Part shown: in pieces, positions 7,820-16,408 of the stretch | Layout: every line of letters begins with the position of its first letter | How positions within the stretch are numbered: the first letter of the stretch is position 1 | NCBI GenBank assembly: GCA_938083135.1 | Contig: CALLKY010000046.1 | Span: forward strand, 1 to 43,241 | DNA: 43,241 nt | Direction: 5' to 3' | From: an uncultured Alphaproteobacteria bacterium | GTDB lineage: Bacteria > Pseudomonadota > Alphaproteobacteria > Bin95 | Program-made: the position numbers and the translations under genes | Notes under the pieces: model-generated | Databases searched by the model: none | The model's input: the letters and a program-made list of their open reading frames with translations, nothing else | What the model was told of the DNA's origin: nothing

Positions 7820-9160
7820 ATGAAACTCACGATGCGAATTATGTCAGCCGCCGTTGTGCTTTGGATGGCGCTTCAGCCAACCACGCTCAGCGCCCGGCCG
7901 GCAGTAATCCGGGACGCTGAGATCGAAAATATCATTCGCGGCTACGCGACGCCACTGCTGCAAGCAGCGGGCATCGCGCCGGGCGATGCTCGGTTGATAC
8001 TGGTCCGGGATAATCAGATCAACGCCTTTGTCGCCGGTGGCATGAATATCTTTATTTACACTGGCCTATTGCGCAGCGTTGATAGCCCCGATGAAATCCG
8101 TGGCGTGCTTGCTCATGAGATCGGCCATATCGCGGGTGGCCATATCGCCAGACTCGGTGCCGAGCTGGAACGGGCTTCAGCGCAAGCGCTGTTAAGCACG
8201 ATCCTTGGCGTTGCAGTGGCGGTTGCTGCAGGTAGGGCGGATGCTGGGGCAGCCGTGATTGCGGGCGGATCAGGCTCCGCACAGCGCGGCTTGCTAGCGC
8301 ACACGCGCACCCAGGAAAGTGCGGCAGATCAAGCGGCGTTCCGGTATCTTGAAGTTAGTGGCCTGTCCGCAGCGGGCATGGTCGCCATGTTGGACCGTCT
8401 CGCCGGGCAAGAACTCGTATCGGACACCTATCAAGATCCTTATGTGCGCACCCATCCCTTGTCGCGGGATCGTGTGCGCTCGGCTAAGGCATTTGTCGCT
8501 CGGGCTCGCAATCCAGGCCGGACGGCCAGTCCGGCTGAGCTGGCAACCTATGACCGGATCAAGGCCAAGCTCGCCGGGTTCATTGATCCGCCACAACGCA
8601 CGCTTGATCGCTATGCCGCGAATGACCCAGGCGTACCTGCACAATACGCCCGCGCCATCGCGCAATACCGCAGGGGTGATCTTGTGGCCGCATTGCGGGG
8701 CATCGATGGATTGATCCAGCAAGCGCCGAATGATCCCTATTTCCATGAGCTTAAAGGTCAGATGCTCTACGAGAATGGCCGCGTGCAGGAAGCGGCTTTG
8801 GCGTATGAATCTGCCGTTGCACTCCTGCCAAGCGACCCTGCGCTGATGGGCCCAGCAGCAAAAGCAATGATGGAAGCCGGTGGGGTAGAGCGCACGGCCC
8901 GCGCAATTCAGATGCTGGAACGCGTGACGCTGCTGGAGCCGCGCAATCCTAGTGCGTGGCTGCATCTCGGCATCGGCTACGGCAAGATGGACCGGATCGG
9001 CGATGCGTCTGTCGCACTGGCGGAAGCGAATATGTTGAACGGCCGAAAGGCGGATGCGGGGCTGCAGGCCCGCCGCGCCCAGCATCACCTGAAAGAGGGT
9101 ACGCCCGGCTGGTTGAAGGCGGAGGATATTCTGCGCACGATTGAGCAACAGAAAAAATAG
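7820..9160 (+). CDS. M48-family metalloprotease with TPR tail (BepA-like)
   Basis: A periplasmic zinc protease of 446 residues. An N-terminal hydrophobic segment (about residues 8-25) ending near LSARP looks like a cleavable signal peptide. HEIGH (His99, Glu100, His103) is the zinc/catalytic motif, and Glu166 in QESAADQ is the third ligand with Asp170 nearby. Residues from about 260 on form TPR-like helices such as YFHELKGQMLYENGRVQEAA. This order matches BepA/YfgC, which assists or degrades outer-membrane beta-barrel proteins and LptD. The ATG at 7820 was preferred to the in-frame ATG at 7772 because it begins the signal peptide. It is divergent from the gamma-glutamyltransferase-like gene and followed after 12 bases by the enoyl-CoA hydratase gene. 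Confidence 0.88.
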   Translation: MKLTMRIMSAAVVLWMALQPTTLSARPAVIRDAEIENIIRGYATPLLQAAGIAPGDARLILVRDNQINAFVAGGMNIFIYTGLLRSVDSPDEIRGVLAHEIGHIAGGHIARLGAELERASAQALLSTILGVAVAVAAGRADAGAAVIAGGSGSAQRGLLAHTRTQESAADQAAFRYLEVSGLSAAGMVAMLDRLAGQELVSDTYQDPYVRTHPLSRDRVRSAKAFVARARNPGRTASPAELATYDRIKAKLAGFIDPPQRTLDRYAANDPGVPAQYARAIAQYRRGDLVAALRGIDGLIQQAPNDPYFHELKGQMLYENGRVQEAALAYESAVALLPSDPALMGPAAKAMMEAGGVERTARAIQMLERVTLLEPRNPSAWLHLGIGYGKMDRIGDASVALAEANMLNGRKADAGLQARRAQHHLKEGTPGWLKAEDILRTIEQQKK

Positions 9161-9172
9161 GGTTGCTGAGCA

Positions 9173-10036
9173 ATGTCTGACTTTGAAACCATCCGCTATG
9201 AAAATCCCGCCCCCGGCGTCGCGCGCATTGTTCTGGCGCGGCCTGACGCCCGGAATGCGCAAGATTTGTCGATGACCTATGAAATCGACGAGGCCTTCAA
9301 GCTGGCTGGTGCTGATGATGCGATCAAGGTCGTGATTTTGGCGGGTGATGATCCGCATTTCTCATCTGGCCATGATCTGCGCGGTAAATCCGGTAAGACC
9401 ATGGATGATTTCGAGCAAGTCACCATGTGGGGGGCGTTCGACGCAGGCGGCGCTGAAGGCCGCTTGAGCCGCGAGATGGAAATTTATCTTGGCATGAGCA
9501 AGCGTTGGCGGGATTTCCCTAAGCCGACAATCGCTGCCGTCCAGGGAAAATGCATTGCTGGCGGCCTGATGTTGGCCTGGGTTTGTGATTTGATCCTGGC
9601 TTCAGATGATGCGCAATTCCGTGACCCCGTGATTGATCTTGGTGTGTGCGGTGTTGAATGGTTCGCCCATCCTTGGGAGCTTGGTTGGCGGAAAGCCAAG
9701 GAATTGCTGTTCACGGCAGATTGGTTTTCTGCCGAGGAAGCCCGTGAATTCGGCATGGTCAACCGCGTGATCCCGCGCGCAGAGCTGAATGATCATGCAT
9801 TGAAATTGGCGGAACAGATTGCCAGCAAGCCAGCATTTGCGCTGAAGGCGACGAAGCTGGCCATCAATCAGGCGCAGGATGCCGCCGGGTTCCAAAACGG
9901 CATGAACACAGTGTTCGCATGGCATCAGCTCTGCCACGCGCACAATATGCAGATGTTCAATTTGGCGGTCGATCCGTCCGGCCTCGCACCTTCTGTGAAA
10001 GGCCGAACGGATGCGCGCTTAGCGCCGAAGAAGTAG
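9173..10036 (+). CDS. enoyl-CoA hydratase/isomerase family protein
   Basis: A 287-residue crotonase-fold protein. The two oxyanion-hole segments are FSSGHDL (residues 63-69) and CIAGGLMLAWVCDL (from residue 127). The region where hydratases carry the catalytic glutamates reads QFRDPVIDLGVCGVEWFAHP, so the acid/base arrangement is not that of classical enoyl-CoA hydratase 1. The actual reaction on acyl-CoA (hydration, isomerisation or other) is open. The helix AEEAREFGMVNRVIP is typical of the family. It starts 12 bases after the protease gene, perhaps co-transcribed, and ends 4 bases from the convergent NIPSNAP gene. Confidence 0.88.
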   Translation: MSDFETIRYENPAPGVARIVLARPDARNAQDLSMTYEIDEAFKLAGADDAIKVVILAGDDPHFSSGHDLRGKSGKTMDDFEQVTMWGAFDAGGAEGRLSREMEIYLGMSKRWRDFPKPTIAAVQGKCIAGGLMLAWVCDLILASDDAQFRDPVIDLGVCGVEWFAHPWELGWRKAKELLFTADWFSAEEAREFGMVNRVIPRAELNDHALKLAEQIASKPAFALKATKLAINQAQDAAGFQNGMNTVFAWHQLCHAHNMQMFNLAVDPSGLAPSVKGRTDARLAPKK

Positions 10037-10040
10037 ACGC

Positions 10041-10367
10041 TTATTTGACGCTGGAGAACGCCGTCGGCTGCAGGAATGAATTCGAGTAGCCGGAGATCAA
10101 TGGGCCGTTTTCTTCAGTCTTAGCGCGTTTGGTCGTCCATTCTGGATCAACCATGAACTTGCCCCACTTCTCCTCGCGATCAGCGAGTGAGTCCCAAGCG
10201 AGCAGGTAGTAAAGATCCTGATTGCTTTCGCCGACAAGCACGGTCCAAAATCCGGCTTGGCGAATGCCCATGCGTTCCCAGATTTTCAGGGTGATGGTGT
10301 CGAACCGATTGAGCAGGTCCGGCATACGGCCGGGCATGGCGTGATAGACGCGAAGTTCATAGATCAT
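10041..10367 (-). CDS. NIPSNAP-family protein
   Basis: A 108-residue protein beginning MIYELRVYHAMPGRMPDLL. The hallmarks are an alternating hydrophobic first strand, a helix, GFWTVLVGESNQDLYYLLAW, then WGKFMVDPEW. This is the dimeric ferredoxin-like alpha/beta barrel of bacterial NIPSNAP proteins, whose biochemical role is undefined. It is the last gene of the minus-strand thrC to lactate-permease run, 72 bases downstream of the permease gene, and converges on the enoyl-CoA hydratase gene. Confidence 0.85.
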   Translation of the reverse strand: MIYELRVYHAMPGRMPDLLNRFDTITLKIWERMGIRQAGFWTVLVGESNQDLYYLLAWDSLADREEKWGKFMVDPEWTTKRAKTEENGPLISGYSNSFLQPTAFSSVK

Positions 10368-10439
10368 TGGCTTTGTCCCAAGATTGTGTGAATGGATGGA
10401 AACTATCTTGGATCAGACGCGAGCGCCCCGGCAAGGGCT

Positions 10440-11873
10440 TTAGCTGAACGCAATCGCCACCCAGCCGACGACTAATACCGCCAATGCAAATGGTGCCAAC
10501 TTGCGGACGATTGCGGCTTCCTGGCCGATCAGCCCAAGGGCCGCAGCCGCCATTGCGACGCGCATGGGGGACAACATGGTGTAGGCGCTGGCGACAACAT
10601 TCTGCGTCGTGATGGAGATTGTGCCGCCTTCGCCCGTCGCCACGCCAAGTGCGGCTTGAAGCTCTGCCAGCATGCCGTGGGCAGCCGCGTTTGAACCCGT
10701 CAGCCATCCAGCAAGAGCCGCGAAGATCGGCGTGGCATAGCCCGCGCTTTCGCCAAGCGCACCAGCCACGGCGGATGCGATTACTGTCTGTGAGCCAGCC
10801 CCCGACATGCCTTCACCCAACACCACATAACCGGCTGTGACCACAGTCGGGACCCATGCAAGCTTTAGGGCGGCTTGGGCTTGTGTGCCGATGGACCTCG
10901 GTGTCATGCCTTTCGCCAAGCCAAACAAAATTGCAATGATGATGAGCCACGTGGCAGCGTGTGCTGCCGGGGGAAAGCCATATAGGTCTGACCAAGGCTG
11001 GATCGTCCATAGGGAGGCCAGGGTTGGTGTGACGCCAGGTATTAGCCGCAAGGCGATCAGCGCTGCTGCCAGGATCGCGAATGGGCCAGCCCGCAATGGT
11101 TCCCGCCCGCGCGCGCGGTCTATCAGCCATCGCAGTGCAAACAGCGCGCCGCCTGCAATAACGCCAGCGACATTAACAACGCCCATGCGGTTCGTGAAAT
11201 AGAGGATCGTCAACAGTGCAGTGAGCCAGAGCGCTTCCGGTAACATGGCCGAGGGCTTGAATCCCCCTGGTGCCCAAAACCAAAACAGAGTCAACGCTGC
11301 TGTCAGCACCGGTATGGAGAGGATCGCACTGTCTGCTCCGAGCGTGGCCAAGGGCGTTTCGGTGAGGCCTGATGCGATCTGTGTGCCGATGGCAAGCGCG
11401 CCCCAGGGCACGAGCGACAGGGAAAGCAGGGCCAGCGGTGCAATCCGGTCGCGCGGCAGGCCGGAGCCTTGCAGGACCGCCACGGCAGCAACAGCACCAA
11501 GGCCGAACCCGCTAGCACTTTCTACGAATACGCCGAGTAGGAAGATTGCGGCGAAGGCTCGGCGCCGGGCGTCGGCTTCGCTGGCAGCCATTTCTGCAGG
11601 TGCAAAGGCTTCAGGCGAGGCGGTGAGGGCGACCCGTTGGAAGAATAAGCCCGTGATGATGATCGAGATCGCCTGCCACGCGACCCAGAGGCCACGCCCG
11701 CCAGAATCTGCGGCGGCGAACACGCGCGCAAAGGCGTCACCGTCTGTAACGACTGCCACATATATCAGCGCGATTAGGGCACCAACACATCCAGCGCGGG
11801 CGATGCTTGCCCGGCCGCTTAGCACCAAGGCAAACGCGGCTGCGAGCGGCAACAGCGCGAGCAGCAGCGTCAT
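10440..11873 (-). CDS. LctP/LldP-type lactate permease family transporter
   Basis: A very hydrophobic protein (477 residues) with about a dozen transmembrane helices. Family landmarks are FVESASGFGLGAV, matching the FxEGAAGFG motif of L-lactate/glycolate permeases, and GWLTGSNAAAHGMLAELQAA, matching the LTGSNxxxNxxF motif. Members import lactate or glycolate with protons, but the E-to-S and N-to-H differences mean the substrate could be another small carboxylate. An in-frame ATG at 11918 exists inside the M16 peptidase gene. The ATG at 11873, 10 bases after that gene's stop, starts right at the first membrane helix and is preferred. Confidence 0.83.
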   Translation of the reverse strand: MTLLLALLPLAAAFALVLSGRASIARAGCVGALIALIYVAVVTDGDAFARVFAAADSGGRGLWVAWQAISIIITGLFFQRVALTASPEAFAPAEMAASEADARRRAFAAIFLLGVFVESASGFGLGAVAAVAVLQGSGLPRDRIAPLALLSLSLVPWGALAIGTQIASGLTETPLATLGADSAILSIPVLTAALTLFWFWAPGGFKPSAMLPEALWLTALLTILYFTNRMGVVNVAGVIAGGALFALRWLIDRARGREPLRAGPFAILAAALIALRLIPGVTPTLASLWTIQPWSDLYGFPPAAHAATWLIIIAILFGLAKGMTPRSIGTQAQAALKLAWVPTVVTAGYVVLGEGMSGAGSQTVIASAVAGALGESAGYATPIFAALAGWLTGSNAAAHGMLAELQAALGVATGEGGTISITTQNVVASAYTMLSPMRVAMAAAALGLIGQEAAIVRKLAPFALAVLVVGWVAIAFS

Positions 11874-11883
11874 CAGGCTAGCG

Positions 11884-13143
11884 TCACGCTGCGATGTGGC
11901 GGCGGATTGCCTCCACATCTGGCGCGTTGGCGACGGGGCCGACCATGGTCAGCGTCGGCGGGCCGCTCAGTGCTTTGGCTGCAAATGCGCTAACGGCGGC
12001 GGCGTCTACAGCATCCACCCGTTCGCGCACTTCTTCGGTCGTCAGCGGGCGACCATGGATTAGAATTTGCTGGGCCAATTGCTCGGCGCGCATGGAGGTG
12101 CTTTCGCGGGACATCAGCAGACTAGCGCGGAGCTGCGCTTTGGCCCGGTTCACTTCTTCCTCACCAGCATGGTCCGCCACGGACTTCAGCTCATCAATCG
12201 CGACCTCAAGCACTTGGCCCGCTTGTTCGCCATCTGACCCTGCATAGATACCCATCATGCCGCTATCTGTCATGGCAGATAGAAACGAATATATAGAATA
12301 GCATAGGCCGCGTTTTTCGCGCACTTCCTGGAACAAACGAGAGGACATGCCGCCGCCATAAAGGGTCGAGAAAACGTGGCCAGCATAGTAATCTGGCGCT
12401 GTCAGCGGCACGCCCGGAAGGCCAAGCAAGACATGCGCTTGTTCCGAATCTTTGACGATCCGTGCTTCGCCGCCGAGATATTCAGACGCCGCTAGTGCGG
12501 GCGCTTCACCCGCCGGCATGTCACCGAATAGGTTGGTCGCCAGATCAACGAATGCGCCATGATCCACCTTGCCCGATGCACAGACAATCATGTCCCGCGG
12601 CTGGTAACGGGCTGTCATGTAATCGACAACGCCCTGGCGTGGCATAGTGCGGATGATCTCAGGCTCGCCCAAAATTGGCCGCCCAACGGACTGGCCGGGA
12701 TAAGCTGCGGCCTGGAATGCGTCATGGGCGACATCCTCTGGCGTATCGGCAGCCTGGCCGATTTCCTGCAGAATGACGGTGCGCTCACGATCAAGCTCAT
12801 CTTCGGCGAAGGTGGAATTGCGCAGGATGTCCGCCAGAATATCAAGCGCTAGGGGCGCGTCCTCTTTTAGCACGCGGGCGTAATAGGCTGTCACTTCCCG
12901 GCTGGTATAGGCGTTTAAGTGTCCGCCAACAGCCTCAATCTCGCCCGCGATATCTGCCGCACTGCGGCGCTCGGTGCCTTTGAAAGCCATATGCTCCAGC
13001 AGATGGGCGACGCCATTATTCTCCGCTGTTTCGGAGCGCGCGCCACTGCCGACCCATACGCCGAGCGCGGCGCTCTCCACCCCGTCAATCCGATCTGTCG
13101 TGATGGTAAGGCCATTGTTCAGGCGCGTGACGTCTACGGTCAT
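11884..13143 (-). CDS. M16-family zinc peptidase, mitochondrial-processing-peptidase-like
   Basis: A 419-residue single-ring M16 peptidase. The inverted zinc motif HLLEH (His47, Glu50, His51) is followed by MAFKGT, and the glutamate-rich helix around residues 122-140 (RERTVILQEIGQ) holds the third ligand. The second half contains the glycine-rich GGGMSSRLFQEVREKRGLCYS segment characteristic of mitochondrial processing peptidase beta and its bacterial relatives. Such proteins act as dimers degrading peptides; the bacterial substrate is not known. The start overlaps the thrC stop by 4 bases (ATGA), so it is translationally coupled to threonine synthase. This thrC-M16 pairing is frequent in alphaproteobacteria. 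Confidence 0.92.
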   Translation of the reverse strand: MTVDVTRLNNGLTITTDRIDGVESAALGVWVGSGARSETAENNGVAHLLEHMAFKGTERRSAADIAGEIEAVGGHLNAYTSREVTAYYARVLKEDAPLALDILADILRNSTFAEDELDRERTVILQEIGQAADTPEDVAHDAFQAAAYPGQSVGRPILGEPEIIRTMPRQGVVDYMTARYQPRDMIVCASGKVDHGAFVDLATNLFGDMPAGEAPALAASEYLGGEARIVKDSEQAHVLLGLPGVPLTAPDYYAGHVFSTLYGGGMSSRLFQEVREKRGLCYSIYSFLSAMTDSGMMGIYAGSDGEQAGQVLEVAIDELKSVADHAGEEEVNRAKAQLRASLLMSRESTSMRAEQLAQQILIHGRPLTTEEVRERVDAVDAAAVSAFAAKALSGPPTLTMVGPVANAPDVEAIRRHIAA

Positions 13144-14537
13144 GAAATGCGGTTCCGGAATTTGCGGACATGGTTTTGGATGACGGACAGAGTATTCGGC
13201 AACGTTGCGTAATGCTCTTCTTTGGCAAACACAGCGGCTAGGCGTTCAGGCAGTTCGGGCTCGGCTCCGGTTGCTTCCTTGATGGCCCCGGCGAACTTGG
13301 CCGGATGGGCCGTCGCCGCAACAACCATAGCCGAATCTGCAGTAGGATGCGCCTCAGCCGCGAGTAGGCCGACAGCTGTGTGCGGGTCCATAAGATAGCC
13401 GCTGGATTTCTGCCAGCGGGCGATTCCTGCCATTGTTTCTTGGTCGTCAAAACGGGCCGCGCTGAACATATCTTTGGCCGCCGCATGGCGGTTTTCGCCA
13501 ACCTGCAGCACGCCGGATGCTCTGAATGTCTGCATGGCGTCTGCGGTCGCAGCGCCGTTCCGGTCATACAAATCAAACAACAGCCGCTCAAAATTCGAAG
13601 AGACTTGGATATCCATGGACGGGGAAATTGTCGGCTTAACGGGCCGCATGGTCATGTCGTCGGATTCAAAGAAGCGCGTCAGGATATCATTGGAGTTCGA
13701 GCCGATGACAAGTTTGGCGATGGGAAGGCCCATCTGCCGCGCGGCATAGGCTGCGAACACATTGCCGAAATTGCCTGTTGGCACTGCAAATGAAACCCGC
13801 CGGTCTGGCGCGCCAAGGCGAACGGCTGAATAGACATAGTAGACAATCTGCGCCATCACGCGCGCCCAGTTGATCGAGTTGACGGCAGATAGATTGACTT
13901 CGTCCCGGAATTCCGTGTCCGCGAACATCGCTTTAACAATATCCTGGCAAGCGTCGAAATCGCCCTCTACAGCGATGTTTGAGACGTTCTTTGCGGATAC
14001 TGTCGTCATCTGACGCCGCTGCGCTGCGGACGTCCTGCCACTTGGATGCAGGATGCAGATATCAATGTTGTCGCGATCCCGGCAGGCCTCAATCGCGGCG
14101 GAGCCGGTATCACCGGATGTCGCGCCGACAATGGTGATCCGCTTGCCGCGCTTCTCCAGCACATGATCAAACAATCTGCCCAGAAGCTGCATCGCAACGT
14201 CTTTGAACGCCAGGGTCGGGCCATGAAAAAGCTCAAGCGCCCACAGATCGCGGTCCAGCTGGACGAGGGGCGTGACGGCTGGATGGCCGAACGCAGAATA
14301 GCTTTCGGTCAGGATGCGCCGGTAGGCGTCCGCATCAATGGGGCCGCGTACGAAGGGCCAGGTTACGCGAAAGGCCGTTTCGACATAATCCAGGCCGCGC
14401 AAGTCACGCAGTGCCTGGGCGCTCAGTTGTGGCCATTCTTCTGGCACGTACAAGCCGCCGTCTTCGGCCAGGCCCGCCAACAGGACGCCTTCAAAGTCTA
14501 AAACCGGCGCCTGGCCGCGCGTGGAGATATATCGCAT
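13140..14537 (-). CDS. thrC: threonine synthase
   Basis: Converts O-phosphohomoserine to threonine with pyridoxal phosphate, the last step of threonine synthesis. The 465-residue protein has the short-form, bacterial/fungal type architecture. It begins MRYISTRGQAPVLDFEGVLLAGLAEDGGLYVPEEW. The PLP lysine is Lys112 in PTLAFKDVAMQLLGR, and the phosphate loop is VGATSGDTGSAA. The ATG at 14537 is preferred to an in-frame TTG two codons upstream. The gene opens the minus-strand operon thrC - M16 peptidase - permease and diverges from the DMT transporter gene with about 120 bases between. Confidence 0.96.
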   Translation of the reverse strand: MRYISTRGQAPVLDFEGVLLAGLAEDGGLYVPEEWPQLSAQALRDLRGLDYVETAFRVTWPFVRGPIDADAYRRILTESYSAFGHPAVTPLVQLDRDLWALELFHGPTLAFKDVAMQLLGRLFDHVLEKRGKRITIVGATSGDTGSAAIEACRDRDNIDICILHPSGRTSAAQRRQMTTVSAKNVSNIAVEGDFDACQDIVKAMFADTEFRDEVNLSAVNSINWARVMAQIVYYVYSAVRLGAPDRRVSFAVPTGNFGNVFAAYAARQMGLPIAKLVIGSNSNDILTRFFESDDMTMRPVKPTISPSMDIQVSSNFERLLFDLYDRNGAATADAMQTFRASGVLQVGENRHAAAKDMFSAARFDDQETMAGIARWQKSSGYLMDPHTAVGLLAAEAHPTADSAMVVAATAHPAKFAGAIKEATGAEPELPERLAAVFAKEEHYATLPNTLSVIQNHVRKFRNRIS

Positions 14538-14657
14538 CGTCAAGTCCGCTTCGCTGTGGACGCCGCATCTGGCGCTGCTTGGATCGAGGAATATACCTTT
14601 CCCGCCGGAGCGTATAGGGAGTAGCCTGAATTGCTCTGACCCAGGATTTCCCTATTT

Positions 14658-15545
14658 ATGGCCCGCACTTCAAACCGCCCGATCTACGGCATTGTCATGA
14701 TGCTGATTTCGATGAGCTGCATCGCGATTGTTGATGCGCTCGGCAAGCGCGTGATTGCGACCATGCCGCAGCTTGAAGTGGTCGGCTTGTACTTCCTCAT
14801 TATCTGGATCCTGTCGCTACTTTATGCCTATGCGAACAGCGTCCCTGTGCGGGTTCTGGTGCGGACGGAAGCGCCATTTCTGCAGCTCGCACGTGGCATG
14901 ATGCTCGTTTGCTCGCTCTCGTTACTGTTCATTGCGCTCAAGTATTTGCCATTGGCTGAAGCGACGGTGATCAGCTTTACCTCACCCCTATGGGTTGTCG
15001 CATTCTCGGCACCGTTCTTAGGCGAAAAGGTTGGCTGGCAGCGCTGGGCGGCCGTGGGTGCTGGGCTCATCGGTGCGGCTATAGTGATGCGCCCGGGGAC
15101 AGAGATATTCCAGTGGATGGCTCTGCTGCCACTAATCGGCGCGATGTTCTTTGCTGGATACACCATTATCACCCGGATGCTGGCGGGCCGGGACCGATTT
15201 GAGACCACGTTGTTTTACAGCTTTCTGGTGGGATCAACCGTCGTACTCGGCGCTGCATATGTTGTTGGTTGGCAGGAGCCAACGTTTGCGGAATGGATCC
15301 AGCTGGCAGGCATGGGCGCGCTTGGCATGGTGGCGCATCTGACCATGTTGCAAAGCTTGGAATCAGCAGATGCCTCATTGGTGGCACCATTCAACTACGT
15401 CCGAATTATCTGGGCGGTCGCGTTGGGGTACCTTTGGTTTGGGACAGCGCCGGGCATGGCTACTATCATTGGCGGTGGGGTTATCGTCGCAAGCGGATTG
15501 TTCGTTTTGTGGCGGGAAACGCGCATTAAAAAATCATCTGAATAA
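14658..15545 (+). CDS. EamA/DMT-superfamily transporter
   Basis: A 295-residue membrane protein with about ten helices arranged as two five-helix EamA repeats. The first repeat ends in the motif LKYLPLAEATVISFTSPLWVV and the second in SLESADASLVAPFNYVRIIWAVALGYLWFG, both typical of the drug/metabolite transporter superfamily. Such proteins export or import small metabolites; substrate not predictable. It is followed after 14 bases by an SDR gene, probably in the same transcript. Confidence 0.88.
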   Translation: MARTSNRPIYGIVMMLISMSCIAIVDALGKRVIATMPQLEVVGLYFLIIWILSLLYAYANSVPVRVLVRTEAPFLQLARGMMLVCSLSLLFIALKYLPLAEATVISFTSPLWVVAFSAPFLGEKVGWQRWAAVGAGLIGAAIVMRPGTEIFQWMALLPLIGAMFFAGYTIITRMLAGRDRFETTLFYSFLVGSTVVLGAAYVVGWQEPTFAEWIQLAGMGALGMVAHLTMLQSLESADASLVAPFNYVRIIWAVALGYLWFGTAPGMATIIGGGVIVASGLFVLWRETRIKKSSE

Positions 15546-15559
15546 GTAGGAATGACAGC

Positions 15560-16309
15560 ATGGAATTAGGCTTGCAGGGCAAACGTGCCATCATCACCGG
15601 TGCCAGCCGCGGCATTGGTTTTGCTATCGCAGACGCATTGGCCGCAGAAGGATGTGCTGTATCGATCTGCGCACGGGGACAGGCTGGCCTGGATGCAGCG
15701 GCAGCGAAGATCAGCGCACGTGGCAGCACGGTTCACGCAGCGGCCTGTGATGTGTCAGATAAAGATGCGCTAGAGGGCTACATGGATAGCGCCATCGGGG
15801 CACTCGGCGGGCTTGATGTGCTGGTGAACAATCCATCGGGCTTTGGTCGTACCGATGATGAGGAGGGCTGGCGTGTCGGCTTAGAGGTTGACCTGATGGC
15901 GCTGGTTCGCGCCTCCTGGAAAGCCGTGGATGCCATGCAGGCGGTAGGCGGCGGGTCCATCGTGCATATTTCGTCGATCTCCGGCCTCACGTCATCAACG
16001 CGGACGCCGCCTTATGGTGCGGTGAAAGCAGCTGTTATTCAGTACACATTAACCCAAGCAGCCCAGCTAGCTCCGGATGGCATCCGCGTGAACTGCATCG
16101 CCCCGGGCTCCATTGATTTCCCTGGCGGCACTTGGGATGACGCCCGGCAGAACAATCCAGCCCTCTATGAAGGCATCCGCCAGTCGATCCCGTCCGGTCG
16201 CTTTGGCGCGCCGGAAGAGGTCGCCAACCTCGCCGTATTCCTGGCCTCCAATGCCGCCAGCTGGGTCACGGGCCAGACCATTGCGGCAGACGGCGGGCAA
16301 ATGCTTTAA
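15560..16309 (+). CDS. SDR-family oxidoreductase
   Basis: A classical short-chain dehydrogenase/reductase of 249 residues. TGASRGIG (14-20) binds the dinucleotide, NNPSG (90-94) takes the place of the NNAG motif, and Ser139, Tyr152 and Lys156 (YGAVK) form the catalytic set. The C-terminus ITGQT-type segment (VTGQTIAADGGQM) is typical. The sequence resembles 3-oxoacyl-ACP reductases, but cofactor and substrate are unknown. It lies 14 bases after the DMT transporter gene, and a long palindrome directly follows the stop codon. Confidence 0.9.
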   Translation: MELGLQGKRAIITGASRGIGFAIADALAAEGCAVSICARGQAGLDAAAAKISARGSTVHAAACDVSDKDALEGYMDSAIGALGGLDVLVNNPSGFGRTDDEEGWRVGLEVDLMALVRASWKAVDAMQAVGGGSIVHISSISGLTSSTRTPPYGAVKAAVIQYTLTQAAQLAPDGIRVNCIAPGSIDFPGGTWDDARQNNPALYEGIRQSIPSGRFGAPEEVANLAVFLASNAASWVTGQTIAADGGQML

Positions 16310-16355
16310 GGCAATTCCCGACCAATCTGGATCAGATTAGTCGGGATAAATTGCC
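16310..16355. terminator. long inverted repeat, probable bidirectional terminator
   Basis: The left arm GGCAATTCCCGACCAATCTG (16310-16329) pairs with the right arm at 16333-16355 around a GAT loop. One mismatch and a 3-base insertion interrupt roughly 19 pairs. It begins at the last base of the SDR gene's TAA stop codon and faces the convergent pepN gene 53 bases further on. No long T tract follows, so termination is inferred from position and stem strength. A REP-like repeated element is the alternative. Confidence 0.55.
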
Positions 16356-16408
16356 CGCAATCAATGTGATAGAGCGCCGGGCTGCGTAGCCAAGCGACGC
16401 ACGGCACT

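Noticed and set aside
8294-9358. 354-residue minus-strand frame opposite the M48 protease
   Set aside because: The protein is Arg/His/Gln-rich with no motifs, while the plus strand encodes a protease with an intact HExxH and signal peptide.
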